DNA of 64,000 nucleotides. It comes from Rhodoferax antarcticus ANT.BR (GTDB taxonomy: Bacteria; Pseudomonadota; Gammaproteobacteria; Burkholderiales; Burkholderiaceae_C). Under the pieces are notes generated by a model that was not told where the DNA came from, did no database searches, and saw only the letters and a list, made by a program, of their open reading frames with translations. Position numbers and translations under genes: made by a program. This document shows positions 36,128-45,434 of this stretch, piece after piece. Each line of letters opens with the position of its first letter. The stretch's first letter is position 1. The DNA lies in assembly GCF_001938565.1 (NCBI RefSeq), contig NZ_MSYM01000005.1, positions 158,918 to 222,917 on the forward strand, read 5' to 3'.

Positions 36128-38551
36128 TCAATTGCGAACTGGTTTGCCGGTTGACATCATGCCCATCACGCGCTCTTGCGTTTTGGGATGGTTCAGCAGC
36201 GAGCAGAACGCTTGGCGCTCCAGCGTCATCAAATACTCCTCGGTCACCAGGCTACCGGCGTCCACATCGCCGCCGCAGACCACGTTGGCGATCAGGCTGG
36301 CGATGTGATAGTCATGCTGGCTGATGAAACCGCCGTCGCGCATGTTGACCAGCGAACCCTTGATGGTGGCCACGCCGCTGCGGCCAATCACCGCAAAGGG
36401 GCGCTTGTGCGGCGCGCGGTAACCAGCGTTGGCCATGGCTTTGGCTTCGCTCAGGGCGACAAACAGCAGTTCGTCCTTGTGCGCCACGATCACGTCGCTC
36501 ATCTGCAGGTAGCCGAGTTTGCGCGACTCGATGGCGCTGGTGCCGACCTTGGCCATGGCGGCGGCGGTGAAGCCCTCTGAGAGGAACGGCAGCAGGTCTT
36601 TGCCAGTTGACTTTGCTGCGTTTTCTGCAGCACGCCTGGCAATGTAGGTCAGGCCGCCAGCCCCAGGGACCAGGCCTACGCCAACTTCAACCAGGCCGAT
36701 ATAGCTCTCCATGGCCACCACGCGCTTGGCGGAATACATAGCCAGCTCGCAGCCGCCGCCCAGCGCCAAGCCGCGCACGGCAGACACCACCGGCACGTTG
36801 GCGTAGCGGATTCTCAGCATGGCGCGCTGCATCTCAGCCTCGGCCGCGTCGATGGCTTTGACGCCACCCATCATGAAGGCGGGCAGCATGGCTTGCAGGT
36901 CAGCACCGGCCGAAAACATCTCGTCGTTCGACCAGATCACCACGCCCTTGTAAGACGCTTCGGCCAGGTCCACAGCTTGCACCAAGCCTTCAACCACGTC
37001 GGGGCTGATGGCGTGCATCTTGGTCTTGATGCTGGCGATAACAATCTCATCGTCCAGTGTCCACAGGCGAATGGCGTCGTCTTCAAACAGCGTCTTGCCA
37101 GCGTTCGAGGCGGACGGTGCCCTCGCGCCCAGCACGCTTTCAGGGAAATGCTGGCGCGCGTACACCGGCAAGCTGCGCACAGGCACAAATTGGCCAGTGG
37201 TCGGGTTCCAGGAGCCTTGCGGGGTGTGCACACCACCGGCATCTGCCACCGGGCCGCTGAACACCCAGTCGGGCAGCGGCGCATTGCACAGGGCTTTGCC
37301 TGCGTCGATGTCTTCCCTGACCATGTTGGCAACCGTCAGCCAACCGGCTTCCTGCCAGAGCTCAAACGGGCCCTGCTTCATGCCAAAGCCCCAGCGCATG
37401 CAGAAGTCCACATCGCGGGCGTTATCGGCCACTTCGGCCAAGTGCACCGCGGCGTAGTGGAAGGCGTTGCGCAGGATGGCCCAGAGGAACTGGCCTTGTG
37501 CGCCTTCGGCGTTGCGCAGCAATTGCAGGCGCTCGGCAGCTGGTTTTTTCAGCATGCGGGCGTAAACCTCGTCGGCCTTTTCACCGGCGGGCACATAGGT
37601 TTTGCTGGCCAGATCGAAGCGCTGGATGTCGCGGCCAACCTTCTTGAAAAAGCCCGCCTTGGTTTTCTGGCCCAGGTTGCCCATCTCCAGCAGGGTTTTC
37701 AGGACGGCTGGTGTGGCGAAGCTGGCGTAAAACGGATCAAACTTGCCAGCCCCTGCGGTAGCGTCCCCACTCAGCGTGTCCTGCAACGTCTTGATGACAT
37801 GCGCCATGGTGTCTAGGCCCACCACGTCGGCGGTGCGGAAGGTGCCGGAGCTGGCGCGGCCCAGCTTTTTGCCGGTCAGGTCGTCCACCACGTCATAGCT
37901 CAGGCCAAAGTTTTCCACCTCTTTCATGGTGGCCAGCATGCCCGCCACGCCGACGCGGTTGGCGATGAAGTTGGGCGTGTCTTTGGCGCGTACCACGCCT
38001 TTGCCCAGGCTGCTGGTGACAAAGGCTTCCAGGTCGTCGAGGATGTGCGGCTGGGTGGTGGGCGTGTTGATCAGCTCCACCAGCAGCATGTAGCGCGGCG
38101 GGTTGAAGAAGTGGATGCCGCAAAAGCGCGGTTTGATTTCCTCAGGCAGCACTTCGCTGAGCTTGGTGATCGACAAGCCCGAGGTGTTGGACGCCACGAT
38201 GGCATGCGGGGCAATGAACGGCGCGATCTTTTTGTACAGATCGAGCTTCCAGTCCATGCGCTCGGCAATGGCTTCAATGATCAGGTCACAGTCACGCAGT
38301 TGCTCCAGATGCTCTTCGTAATTGGCCTGGCCAATCAATGCGGCATCTTCGGGCATGCCCAAAGGTGACGGCTTGAGCTTCTTGAGGCCATCGACCGCAC
38401 GGGTGACGATGCCGTTTTTCGAGCCTGATTTGCTGTCGGGCAGGTCAAACAGGATGACCGGCACTTTGACATTGACCAGATGCGCAGCAATCTGCGCACC
38501 CATGACACCCGCGCCAAGGACGGCGACTTTTTTCACATTGAATCGAGACAT
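36128..38551 (-). CDS. fadN: 3-hydroxyacyl-CoA dehydrogenase / enoyl-CoA hydratase (FadN type)
   Basis: An 807-residue bifunctional beta-oxidation enzyme. The dehydrogenase is N-terminal (Rossmann VLGAGVMGAQIAAHL; catalytic His in RFCGIHFFNPPRYM), and the crotonase-like hydratase is C-terminal (DEMFSAGADLQAML, RGLALGGGCELAMYS). This order is the reverse of E. coli FadB and matches B. subtilis FadN. ATG 38551 begins MSRFNVKKVAVLGAG; upstream in-frame sequence lacks homology. It works with the thiolase and acyl-CoA dehydrogenase in the same operon. Confidence 0.92.
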   Translation of the reverse strand: MSRFNVKKVAVLGAGVMGAQIAAHLVNVKVPVILFDLPDSKSGSKNGIVTRAVDGLKKLKPSPLGMPEDAALIGQANYEEHLEQLRDCDLIIEAIAERMDWKLDLYKKIAPFIAPHAIVASNTSGLSITKLSEVLPEEIKPRFCGIHFFNPPRYMLLVELINTPTTQPHILDDLEAFVTSSLGKGVVRAKDTPNFIANRVGVAGMLATMKEVENFGLSYDVVDDLTGKKLGRASSGTFRTADVVGLDTMAHVIKTLQDTLSGDATAGAGKFDPFYASFATPAVLKTLLEMGNLGQKTKAGFFKKVGRDIQRFDLASKTYVPAGEKADEVYARMLKKPAAERLQLLRNAEGAQGQFLWAILRNAFHYAAVHLAEVADNARDVDFCMRWGFGMKQGPFELWQEAGWLTVANMVREDIDAGKALCNAPLPDWVFSGPVADAGGVHTPQGSWNPTTGQFVPVRSLPVYARQHFPESVLGARAPSASNAGKTLFEDDAIRLWTLDDEIVIASIKTKMHAISPDVVEGLVQAVDLAEASYKGVVIWSNDEMFSAGADLQAMLPAFMMGGVKAIDAAEAEMQRAMLRIRYANVPVVSAVRGLALGGGCELAMYSAKRVVAMESYIGLVEVGVGLVPGAGGLTYIARRAAENAAKSTGKDLLPFLSEGFTAAAMAKVGTSAIESRKLGYLQMSDVIVAHKDELLFVALSEAKAMANAGYRAPHKRPFAVIGRSGVATIKGSLVNMRDGGFISQHDYHIASLIANVVCGGDVDAGSLVTEEYLMTLERQAFCSLLNHPKTQERVMGMMSTGKPVRN

Positions 38552-38567
38552 GTTGGTTTTCCTGTAA

Positions 38568-39026
38568 TTACTGAACGCGTTGCCAGGTTTGTGTGCGGCT
38601 GATGAACAGCACCGAGCCGCGCACTTCGAGCTTTTTGCCGTCTTCAATCGGCGTCAGGCGCAGCGTGTAGCTCTTGCCGTTTTCGGGGTCGAGGATCTTG
38701 CCGTCTTCCCACATGTCTTTGCCCTCAGCCTTTTTGGCGCCGCGGATGATTTCCATGCCCAGCACCGGCTTGTCCTTGCGGTCGTCAGTGCATTCGGTGC
38801 AGAGCTTTTTGGGGTCAGCGTTTTTGCGCAGCAGTTGTTCGATGTGGCCGGTGAGCACGCCGCCAGTTTCACTGATGACCACCAGGCTTTTGAGCTCGCC
38901 GGTCTTCTCATCAAAGCTGTGCCAGCTGCCCACCGGCGTCATTTGGGCTGCAGCCAGCGTGCTGAATGCTACTGTAACAATAGCTGCCAGCGCTTTATTC
39001 ATAAGGGCTAGAGGGTGATTTTTCAT
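38568..39026 (-). CDS. exported DUF2147 protein
   Basis: A 152-residue protein with a signal peptide (about 1-28, cleavage after LAAA) and a DUF2147 domain (VGSWHSFDEKTGELKSLV, KLCTECTDDRK, ILDPENGKSYTLRL). Family members are small periplasmic proteins of unknown role, found with fatty-acid degradation genes. The signal peptide itself is encoded by a dispersed-repeat copy (38968-39030), read antisense: HPLALMNKALAAIVTVA. ATG 39026 gives the full signal; ATG 39002 is an alternative. It sits 16 bp before the FadN-type gene. Confidence 0.85.
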   Translation of the reverse strand: MKNHPLALMNKALAAIVTVAFSTLAAAQMTPVGSWHSFDEKTGELKSLVVISETGGVLTGHIEQLLRKNADPKKLCTECTDDRKDKPVLGMEIIRGAKKAEGKDMWEDGKILDPENGKSYTLRLTPIEDGKKLEVRGSVLFISRTQTWQRVQ

Positions 39027-39030
39027 ATAA
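38968..39030 (+). repeat. dispersed repeat copy 9, encoding a signal peptide
   Basis: A full copy: GCTACTGTAACAATAGCTGC, CAGCGCTTTATTC, ATAAGGGCTAGAGGG and TTCATATAA. Nearly the same left end (GCTACTxTAACAATAGCT) as the dapF copy. Confidence 0.85.
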
Positions 39031-39154
39031 AGTCTCCGGTGAGGTGGATTCAAGGCGCTGTCGGTATACCCATGCATTGCCGCGTCGCTGCGCGGATCGC
39101 CATGACGCTGATCTTCATGCTCAGGGGTGGCTGAACTGCGCATAAAGGTTAGTG

Positions 39155-40951
39155 TCAGGCCAGGGCGGCGTCGGTGTCCATCAGCACTTTGGAGCCGGTG
39201 CGTGCGGTGCGCATCAGGGTTGCTGTTTCGGGGAACAGTTTGGCAAAGTAGAAACGCGCGGTTTGCAGTTTGGCGGTGTAAAACGGGTCGGTGCTGCCGC
39301 CAGCAATCTGGCGCAGCGCCACTTGCGCCATGCGCGCCCAGAAGTAGCCAAACACCAGGTGCCCGGCCACGCGCAGGTAGTCCACCGCAGCGGCGCCCAC
39401 TTCGTCGGGGTTCTGAAAGCCTTTGAAACCGATTTCGGTGGTGAACTTGGTCATCTGCTCGCCCAGAATCGCCACCGGGGTGATGAACTCGGCCATCTTC
39501 TCGTTGACGCCTTCCTCGGCCACCAGCGCGCCGATGAGCTTGCCAAATTTCTTCAGCGTAGCGCCCTGGTTGCCCAGCACCTTGCGGCCCAGCAAATCCA
39601 GACTCTGGATAGTGTTGGTGCCCTCATAAAGCATGTTGATGCGGTTGTCGCGTGCAAACTGCTCCATGCCGTTGTCACGGATGTAGCCATGACCGCCAAA
39701 CACCTGCATGCAGGCGTTGGTGGCGATGTGGCCGTTGTCGGTGGTGAAGGCCTTGACGATAGGGGTGAGCAGGGCCAGCAGTTCGCCGGACTCTTTGCGC
39801 ACCTTCTCGTCAGGGTGGTTGTGCTCTTTTTCCAGGAGCATAGAGCTAAAGCACATCAAGGCCCGACCACCTTCGGCGTAGGCCTTGGCGGTGAGCAGCA
39901 TCTTGCGCACATCGGGGTGCACGATGATCGGGTCAGCGGGCTGGTTTTTGGCCTTGGTGCCGGACAGACTGCGCATTTGGGTGCGCTCTTTGGCATAAGC
40001 CAGCGCGTTCTGGAAAGCCACTTCGGTCAAGCCCAGCGACTGGTTGCCTACGCCAAGGCGGGCCGCGTTCATCATCACAAACATGCCGTGCATGCCCTTG
40101 TTGGGCTCGCCCACCAGGGTGCCAACGGCGCCTTCGAGCTCGATCTGGGCGGTGGCGCTGGCCTTGATGCCCATCTTGTGTTCCAGCCGCGAGGCAAAAA
40201 TGGTGTTACGCGCGCCGCGCGTACCGTCCGCATTCACCAAATACTTGGGCACGATGAACAGGCTCACCCCCTTGATGCCGGGCGGCGCATCGGGCAGGCG
40301 GGCCAACACCAGATGAATGATGTTGTCGCTTAGATCATGCTCACCCGCGCTGATGAAAATTTTGGTGCCGGTGAGCCGGTGGGTGCCGTCGGCCTGTGGC
40401 TCGGACTTGGTGCGCATCAGCCCCAGGTCGGTGCCGCAATGTGGCTCGGTCATGCACATGGTGCCAGTCCACTCGCCACTGGTCATCTTGTGCAGGTAGG
40501 TTTCTTTTTGCTGCTCGGTGCCGTTGGTGTAAAGCGCGGCATAGGCGCCGTGGGTTAGGCCGGGGTACATCGCCCAGGCCTGGTTGGCCGAGTTCATCAT
40601 CTCGTAAAAACACTGGTTCACCACCAGCGGCAGACCCTGGCCGCCATAAGCCGGATCACACGCCAGCGCCGCCCAGCCAGCCTCCACATATTGCTTGTAC
40701 GCAGCTTTGAAGCCGGTCGGCGTGGTGACCTCATGGGTGCTGATGTCCAACACACAGTGTTCCTCATCACCACCGCGGTTGAGGGGCAGCAGCACGTCTG
40801 CGGCAAACTTGCCGCCCTCTTCCAGCACCGCGTTGATGGTGTCGGCGTCCATGTCGGCATGCATGGGAATCTGCTGCAGATCAGCGCTGACGTTGAGCAC
40901 TTCGTGCATGACGAATTGCATGTCGCGCAGCGGTGGGGTGTAGGTGGTCAT
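39155..40951 (-). CDS. acyl-CoA dehydrogenase (large, about 600 residues)
   Basis: A 598-residue flavoprotein for the first step of beta-oxidation. It has the middle-domain motif TGTMCMTEPHCGTDL, the FAD-domain segment QVFGGHGYIRDNGMEQ, and the catalytic Glu in NMLYEGTNTIQSLDLLGRKV. The extra C-terminal helical domain (about 470-598) is typical of the long bacterial group including DmdC-like and FadE-like enzymes. It is first after the TetR gene, with an 18-bp gap. Confidence 0.92.
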   Translation of the reverse strand: MTTYTPPLRDMQFVMHEVLNVSADLQQIPMHADMDADTINAVLEEGGKFAADVLLPLNRGGDEEHCVLDISTHEVTTPTGFKAAYKQYVEAGWAALACDPAYGGQGLPLVVNQCFYEMMNSANQAWAMYPGLTHGAYAALYTNGTEQQKETYLHKMTSGEWTGTMCMTEPHCGTDLGLMRTKSEPQADGTHRLTGTKIFISAGEHDLSDNIIHLVLARLPDAPPGIKGVSLFIVPKYLVNADGTRGARNTIFASRLEHKMGIKASATAQIELEGAVGTLVGEPNKGMHGMFVMMNAARLGVGNQSLGLTEVAFQNALAYAKERTQMRSLSGTKAKNQPADPIIVHPDVRKMLLTAKAYAEGGRALMCFSSMLLEKEHNHPDEKVRKESGELLALLTPIVKAFTTDNGHIATNACMQVFGGHGYIRDNGMEQFARDNRINMLYEGTNTIQSLDLLGRKVLGNQGATLKKFGKLIGALVAEEGVNEKMAEFITPVAILGEQMTKFTTEIGFKGFQNPDEVGAAAVDYLRVAGHLVFGYFWARMAQVALRQIAGGSTDPFYTAKLQTARFYFAKLFPETATLMRTARTGSKVLMDTDAALA

Positions 40952-40969
40952 GGTGGGTCTCCTTGAAAA

Positions 40970-41662
40970 TCAGAGTGGTTGGGTGGCGTGCGTGCCGTAG
41001 CGCAGCAATATGTTTTCAAACCCGATATGGGCACGCTCAATGGCACCTGGGTTCTTTAAAAAGCGAGCTTCATAGTGCAGCGAGAGGATCAGGCCATGGA
41101 TCTCGAACGCGATTTGCGGCGCATCGGCATCGGGCACCAGGTGGCCTGCCTCGCGCGCCTGCACCACGGCACGCTTGAGTGCGTCGAGCCAGGTTTGCAC
41201 CGATGTGGCCAAGGCGTCGCGCACCGGGCCGGGGCGGTCATCAAACGCGACCGCGCCACTGATAAAAATGCAGCCGGACTGCAACTCGATGGCCACGCGC
41301 TTCATCCAGTTGGCAAACAGCGCCCGCACCCTGGGCAAGCCGCGGGGAGCCTTCATGGCAGGATCAAACACTTCGTCGGCGAAGCGCTGGTAATACTCAC
41401 GCACCACCAAAAGCTGTAACTCTTCACGCGAGCCAAAGTGGGCAAACACGCCCGACTTGCTCATGTGGGTGACTTCGGCCAGCACGCCAATGCTCAGACC
41501 CTCCAGGCCAATCTGCCCAGCCAGCCCCAAAGCCGCATCAATGATGAGCTGCTTGGTGAGCTGGCCTTTTTGCAGCGCGCGCTCGCTGCGTAACTTACCG
41601 GCGGGCGGGCTGCTGGCGAGTTTATGACTGGCAGGAAGGTGGCGGGGGACTGGAGGGGTCAT
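40970..41662 (-). CDS. TetR-family regulator of the beta-oxidation operon
   Basis: A 230-residue repressor-type protein. A 30-residue basic leader precedes the helix-turn-helix (about 36-80: IIDAALGLAGQIGLEGLSIG, VTHMSKSGVFAHFGSREEL). The C-terminal ligand domain is all-helical. As the first gene of the beta-oxidation run, with an inverted-repeat operator 12 bp before its start, it is likely to repress the operon until a fatty-acyl ligand binds; the ligand is an inference. Confidence 0.88.
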   Translation of the reverse strand: MTPPVPRHLPASHKLASSPPAGKLRSERALQKGQLTKQLIIDAALGLAGQIGLEGLSIGVLAEVTHMSKSGVFAHFGSREELQLLVVREYYQRFADEVFDPAMKAPRGLPRVRALFANWMKRVAIELQSGCIFISGAVAFDDRPGPVRDALATSVQTWLDALKRAVVQAREAGHLVPDADAPQIAFEIHGLILSLHYEARFLKNPGAIERAHIGFENILLRYGTHATQPL

Positions 41663-41673
41663 GGTGCAGAAAA

Positions 41674-41687
41674 AGAACGATCGTTCT
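41674..41687. promoter_or_regulatory. palindromic operator upstream of the TetR gene
   Basis: AGAACGATCGTTCT is a perfect 14-bp palindrome, flanked by A/T runs (AAA on the left, ATTTT on the right). Its position just upstream of the TetR start and its AACGxxCGTT core fit a TetR-type operator and suggest autoregulation of the whole operon. Confidence 0.75.
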
Positions 41688-41765
41688 ATTTTGCAGCATT
41701 TCGACCAGATTGGTGTTGGTGGGCCAGTATCCGGGCCGCTTCTAGGGAACAGGGTCTAAGTCAAC

Positions 41766-41781
41766 CACGGGTTTACCCGTG
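41766..41781. other. hairpin CACGGGT-TT-ACCCGTG
   Basis: A perfect 7-bp inverted repeat between argB and the TetR gene. It lacks a T-run, so terminator function for argB is only possible, not shown. Confidence 0.4.
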
Positions 41782-41796
41782 AAGTTCGCCAACATT

Positions 41797-41856
41797 TATA
41801 TCAAAATAGCCTGTAGCCCTTATAGGTAAAGCGTGAGTAGCTATGATTTTTATAAC
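41797..41856 (-). repeat. dispersed repeat copy 10
   Basis: In minus orientation it contains CATAGCTACTCACGCTT, ACCTATAAGGGCTACAGGC and TTTTGATATAA. It abuts the argB stop codon. Confidence 0.75.
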
Positions 41857-41857
41857 A

Positions 41858-42748
41858 TCAATGTGAACGAATCATCGTGCCAAAGGCCTGATCGGTGAGG
41901 ATTTCAAGCAGCAGCACATGCGGCACACGGCCATCCACAATGTGCACCGCGTTGACGCCACTCTTGGCAGCGTCCAGCGCACCGGCAATCTTGGGCAACA
42001 TGCCGCCTTGAATAGTGCCGTCCGCAAACAGCTCGTCAATGCGCCGCGCGGTCAGGTCAGTGAGCAAAACACCTTCCTTGTTGAGCACGCCGCTGATGTT
42101 GGTGAGCATGAGCAGCTTTTCCGCTTTGAGCACGGTGGCGAGTTTGGCGGCGACCACGTCGGCATTGATGTTGTAGCTCTCGTTGGCTTCACCAAACCCG
42201 ATCGGGCTGATGACGGGGATGAAGGCGTCGTCTTGCAGCGCTTTGACCACACTGGGGTCGATGCTGACGATGTCGCCCACCTGGCCCACGTCATGCTCCT
42301 TGCTTGGGTCCGCACTGTCGAGCATCTTGAGTTTTTGCGCCCGGATCATGGCGCCGTCACGCCCGGTCAGGCCGACCGCCTTGCCACCGGCTTGGTTGAT
42401 CAGGCCAACGATGTCTTGCTGCACCTGGCCCGCCAAGACCCACTCGACCACTTCCATGGTTTCGGCGTCGGTGACCCGCATGCCCTGGATGAACTCGCCC
42501 TGTTTGCCCAAGCGCTTGAGCAAACCTTCAATCTGCGGGCCACCGCCATGCACCACCACCGGGTTGATGCCAACCAATTTCAGCAGCACCACGTCTTCGG
42601 CAAAGGCTTGCTGCAAGGCCGGGTCGGTCATAGCGTTACCGCCGTATTTGATGACCATGGTCTTACCATGGAACTTGCGGATGTAGGGCAGTGCCTGGGC
42701 CAGGGTCTGCGCCTGATCATGGGAATGAATGGTGGTAGGTTCGGTCAT
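41858..42748 (-). CDS. argB: acetylglutamate kinase
   Basis: Second step of arginine synthesis, phosphorylating N-acetylglutamate. The 296-residue protein has the ATP/phosphate loop [10 protein letters not shown], the acetylglutamate site VVHGGGPQI, the conserved [18 protein letters not shown] [15 protein letters not shown] and MLTNISGVL. An N-terminal helix ([20 protein letters not shown]) is the kind found in arginine-inhibited hexameric enzymes. It is followed upstream by the vapBC pair, 21 bp away. Confidence 0.95.
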   Translation of the reverse strand: MTEPTTIHSHDQAQTLAQALPYIRKFHGKTMVIKYGGNAMTDPALQQAFAEDVVLLKLVGINPVVVHGGGPQIEGLLKRLGKQGEFIQGMRVTDAETMEVVEWVLAGQVQQDIVGLINQAGGKAVGLTGRDGAMIRAQKLKMLDSADPSKEHDVGQVGDIVSIDPSVVKALQDDAFIPVISPIGFGEANESYNINADVVAAKLATVLKAEKLLMLTNISGVLNKEGVLLTDLTARRIDELFADGTIQGGMLPKIAGALDAAKSGVNAVHIVDGRVPHVLLLEILTDQAFGTMIRSH

Positions 42749-42769
42749 GGTGGGCTCAATGTCGGTAAG

Positions 42770-43189
42770 TCAGGATGGAGGTGCGGGAAGCTTGAACGGT
42801 AAAACTTCTTGTGCCAGCTTTAGGGGATTGAACTCGGGGTGTTTGTGCAGCAAAACGGCACCCGTCTCTGCGGCGCAAGCGGCTATCCACGCATCTGCCA
42901 GAGACAACGGATGTTGCGCCTTAATTTCTGCCGCTCTGATCAAGAGCGCTTCACTTTCGTGCACCCACTCGATGGGCAGTGACAGACATTGCTGGTAAGC
43001 CAGGCGGCCGGCAGACTCGCTCTCATCGCGCCAAACGCGCTCCAGCACTTCCATCAAAGACACAAAACAACCGTAACAACGCACCGCGCCAGTCGTCGCT
43101 AGTGCAAGAATCTCAGCGACCCGATCCGCGCCCGGCTCATCATCACGCAGGGCCAGCAAAGCAGACGTATCCAGCAAATAACGTTGCAC
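42770..43189 (-). CDS. PIN-domain toxin (VapC-like)
   Basis: A 139-residue PIN-domain protein, presumably an RNase of a type II toxin-antitoxin pair. Acidic residues visible are Asp in YLLDTSALL, Glu in LMEVLERVW and Asp in LSLADAWIAA. The usual last Asp (TRDPEF) is replaced, the segment reading LLHKHPEFNPL. It starts with GTG at 43189, 23 bp after the AbrB-type antitoxin gene. Both genes are on the minus strand upstream of argB. Confidence 0.85.
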   Translation of the reverse strand: MQRYLLDTSALLALRDDEPGADRVAEILALATTGAVRCYGCFVSLMEVLERVWRDESESAGRLAYQQCLSLPIEWVHESEALLIRAAEIKAQHPLSLADAWIAACAAETGAVLLHKHPEFNPLKLAQEVLPFKLPAPPS

Positions 43190-43212
43190 GACGTGTCAGA
43201 TTCGTTGCCGGA

Positions 43213-43437
43213 TCAGTCATTCAACCGGTCTTGCGCGCGGTCGGCCAGCAAGCGCAACGTGGCACCGCCCTTACCCTGCCCACGAAATGCTGCAATAGGG
43301 TCACTGCGGACCGGCACCACATGAATCACACCGCCCTCAACCAGCCACTCCAGTTTGTCGGTTGGCCCCAAGTGGAACTGCCGCCGAATCAACATGGGCA
43401 CGACGGTTTGTCCGCGTTGCGTGATGGTGCTCTGCAT
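43213..43437 (-). CDS. AbrB/SpoVT-type antitoxin (VapB-like)
   Basis: A 74-residue protein with a swapped-hairpin AbrB domain (TITQRGQTVVPMLIRRQFHL, then KLEWLVEGGVIHVVPV). It would bind DNA and neutralise the PIN toxin encoded 23 bp downstream. It probably autoregulates its own promoter at about 43440-43480, where AT-rich sequence lies. Confidence 0.85.
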   Translation of the reverse strand: MQSTITQRGQTVVPMLIRRQFHLGPTDKLEWLVEGGVIHVVPVRSDPIAAFRGQGKGGATLRLLADRAQDRLND

Positions 43438-43505
43438 CGTCCGCTCCTTTGAATTACCTAAATAACTAAAGTGTAATTCGACCAGCCCGATGTGCCATGC
43501 CCAAC

Positions 43506-45383
43506 TTAAACCTCCGCTAGCGGTTGCGTGGTGTAGCCATGGACACAGCTTGTCAGCACCGCCTTGATGGCGGTCGTATTCCCAGCTTCTGCTGCTTGTT
43601 CAAGGGCCTGCAGATGAGGTGCCAGCACTGGCCAAGGCAAATGGACTTCATGCGCTTTCATGATGCGCGGGTGCTCGGTGGGCGCCGGGTTGTCGCCAAT
43701 CAGCAGCTCTTCATACAGCTTTTCGCCGGGGCGCAGGCCGGTGACAGCGATCTCGATATCACCCTCGGTATGCTCTGCGTCACGCACTTTCAAGCCTGAG
43801 AGTTGCACCATGTTGCGCGCCAGGTCGATGATCTTGACTGGCTCGCCCATGTCCAGCACAAACACATCTCCGCCCTGCCCCATGGCACCCGCCTGCAGCA
43901 CCAGCTGGGCCGCCTCCGGGATGGTCATGAAATAGCGGGTGACCTCGGTATGCGTCACCGTGACCGGGCCACCTGCAGCTATCTGTTTGCGAAACAGTGG
44001 CACCACGCTGCCGCTGGAGCCCAGCACATTGCCAAACCGCACCATGCAAAACGTTGTGTCCGAACTTTTGTCGGCCAGCGCCTGCAGCACCAGCTCCGCC
44101 ATACGCTTGGTGGCACCCATGACATTGGTGGGGCGCACCGCCTTGTCGGTGCTGATCAGCACAAAGCGCTTGGCGCCGCTATTGGCTGCGGCCTGCGCCA
44201 GGTTCAAGGTGCCAAAGACATTGTTGCGCACGCCCTCGCCCGGGTTATCTTCCACCATGGGCACGTGCTTGTAGGCCGCCGCGTGGTAGACCGTGGCAGG
44301 GCGATACCTGTCACACACCGCCTGCAGGCGCTGCGGATTGATCACACTGCCCAGCAACGGCACCAGTTCAACGCTCAGGCCAGCCGCCTTGCAGATGGCC
44401 TGCAAATCCTGGTGAATGGCGTAAAGGCCAAACTCGTTGTGGTCCAGCAGCAGCAACTGGTTTGGCCGCTGCAACACAATTTGGCGCGTCAATTCACCGC
44501 CAATGCTGCCGCCTGCACCGCTGACCAGTACCACCTGGCCGGCCAGATCGCGCGCGAGCAAATCACCAAGCGGCGGCACCGGCTCACGGCCCAGCAGGTC
44601 TTCAATGTCGAGTTCACGAAAGTCTTGCACGGTGACGCGACCGCTGGCCAAGTCTGAGAGCCCTGGCAATGAGCGCACATGCACCGGCAGCGGGCGCAGC
44701 TTTTGCACGATGGCATTGCGACAATCCCGGGTGGCACTAGGCAGCGCCAGCAAAATGTCGGTCACGTTGTGTTCAGCCACCAGTTCCGGCACCATGGCAG
44801 AAGCGTACACCCGCGTGCCATTGATACTGCGCCCCACCTTGTTGGCATCGTCGTCGACAAAACCGACCAGAGAATATTGCTGCGACAGGCGCAAGGCCGC
44901 AGACGTTTGCACCCCTGAGGTGCCCGCGCCGTAGATCAGCAAACGCCCTACAACACCCGTTTGTGCACGCGCCAAATCTGCCAGCCAGAAACGCGCCACT
45001 GCCCGACTGGAGCCGACCAGGAACAGAAAAACCAGCGGCTGCAAAATACCCAGGCTACGTGGTACGCCAGGCAAACGCATCCACCACAAGATGGCCGTCA
45101 AAAGAACCGCATAAACCAACACCGCCATGCCGGTGGCATGCAAGGCTGCCTGCCCTGAATAGCGAAAGATCGCACGGTATAGCCCGAAGCGGACAAAGAC
45201 CGGCACCGACAATACCGGCGCCATCAAAAAAACAGCCCACTGTGCGCCAGTGGGCCAATAAAAACCATCCAACCGCAGCGCGAACGCCACCCAAGTGGCC
45301 AGCAGCGCCAGAACCACGTCCAGCGCCACCACCACCAGCCGCTTCACATAAAGCGGCCACGCCAACACTCTGCTTTGCATCAC
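43506..45383 (-). CDS. membrane NDP-sugar 4,6-dehydratase (CapD/WbpM type)
   Basis: A 625-residue protein. The N-terminal part carries about four membrane helices (1-130). A first Rossmann-like fold (LLIYGAGTSGVQTSAAL) is followed by the catalytic domain with LVSGAGGSIGGELTRQI, YHAAAYKHVPMVED, LISTDKAVRPTNVMGATKR and VTRYFMTIPEAAQLVLQAG. Family members convert UDP-GlcNAc to the 4-keto-6-deoxy sugar used for QuiNAc-type residues. It is the distal gene of the polysaccharide locus. The usual catalytic triad has Met in place of Tyr (NVMGATK), as in WbpM. Confidence 0.92.
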   Translation of the reverse strand: MMQSRVLAWPLYVKRLVVVALDVVLALLATWVAFALRLDGFYWPTGAQWAVFLMAPVLSVPVFVRFGLYRAIFRYSGQAALHATGMAVLVYAVLLTAILWWMRLPGVPRSLGILQPLVFLFLVGSSRAVARFWLADLARAQTGVVGRLLIYGAGTSGVQTSAALRLSQQYSLVGFVDDDANKVGRSINGTRVYASAMVPELVAEHNVTDILLALPSATRDCRNAIVQKLRPLPVHVRSLPGLSDLASGRVTVQDFRELDIEDLLGREPVPPLGDLLARDLAGQVVLVSGAGGSIGGELTRQIVLQRPNQLLLLDHNEFGLYAIHQDLQAICKAAGLSVELVPLLGSVINPQRLQAVCDRYRPATVYHAAAYKHVPMVEDNPGEGVRNNVFGTLNLAQAAANSGAKRFVLISTDKAVRPTNVMGATKRMAELVLQALADKSSDTTFCMVRFGNVLGSSGSVVPLFRKQIAAGGPVTVTHTEVTRYFMTIPEAAQLVLQAGAMGQGGDVFVLDMGEPVKIIDLARNMVQLSGLKVRDAEHTEGDIEIAVTGLRPGEKLYEELLIGDNPAPTEHPRIMKAHEVHLPWPVLAPHLQALEQAAEAGNTTAIKAVLTSCVHGYTTQPLAEV

Positions 45384-45434
45384 GCCACCCCAAGACGACC
45401 CAAAGCGCCTGTCACGGCGCTTATTGCATCCACC

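Noticed and set aside
39152..40333. A 393-codon plus-strand frame opposite the acyl-CoA dehydrogenase
   Set aside because: Antisense shadow without domain similarity or start signals.
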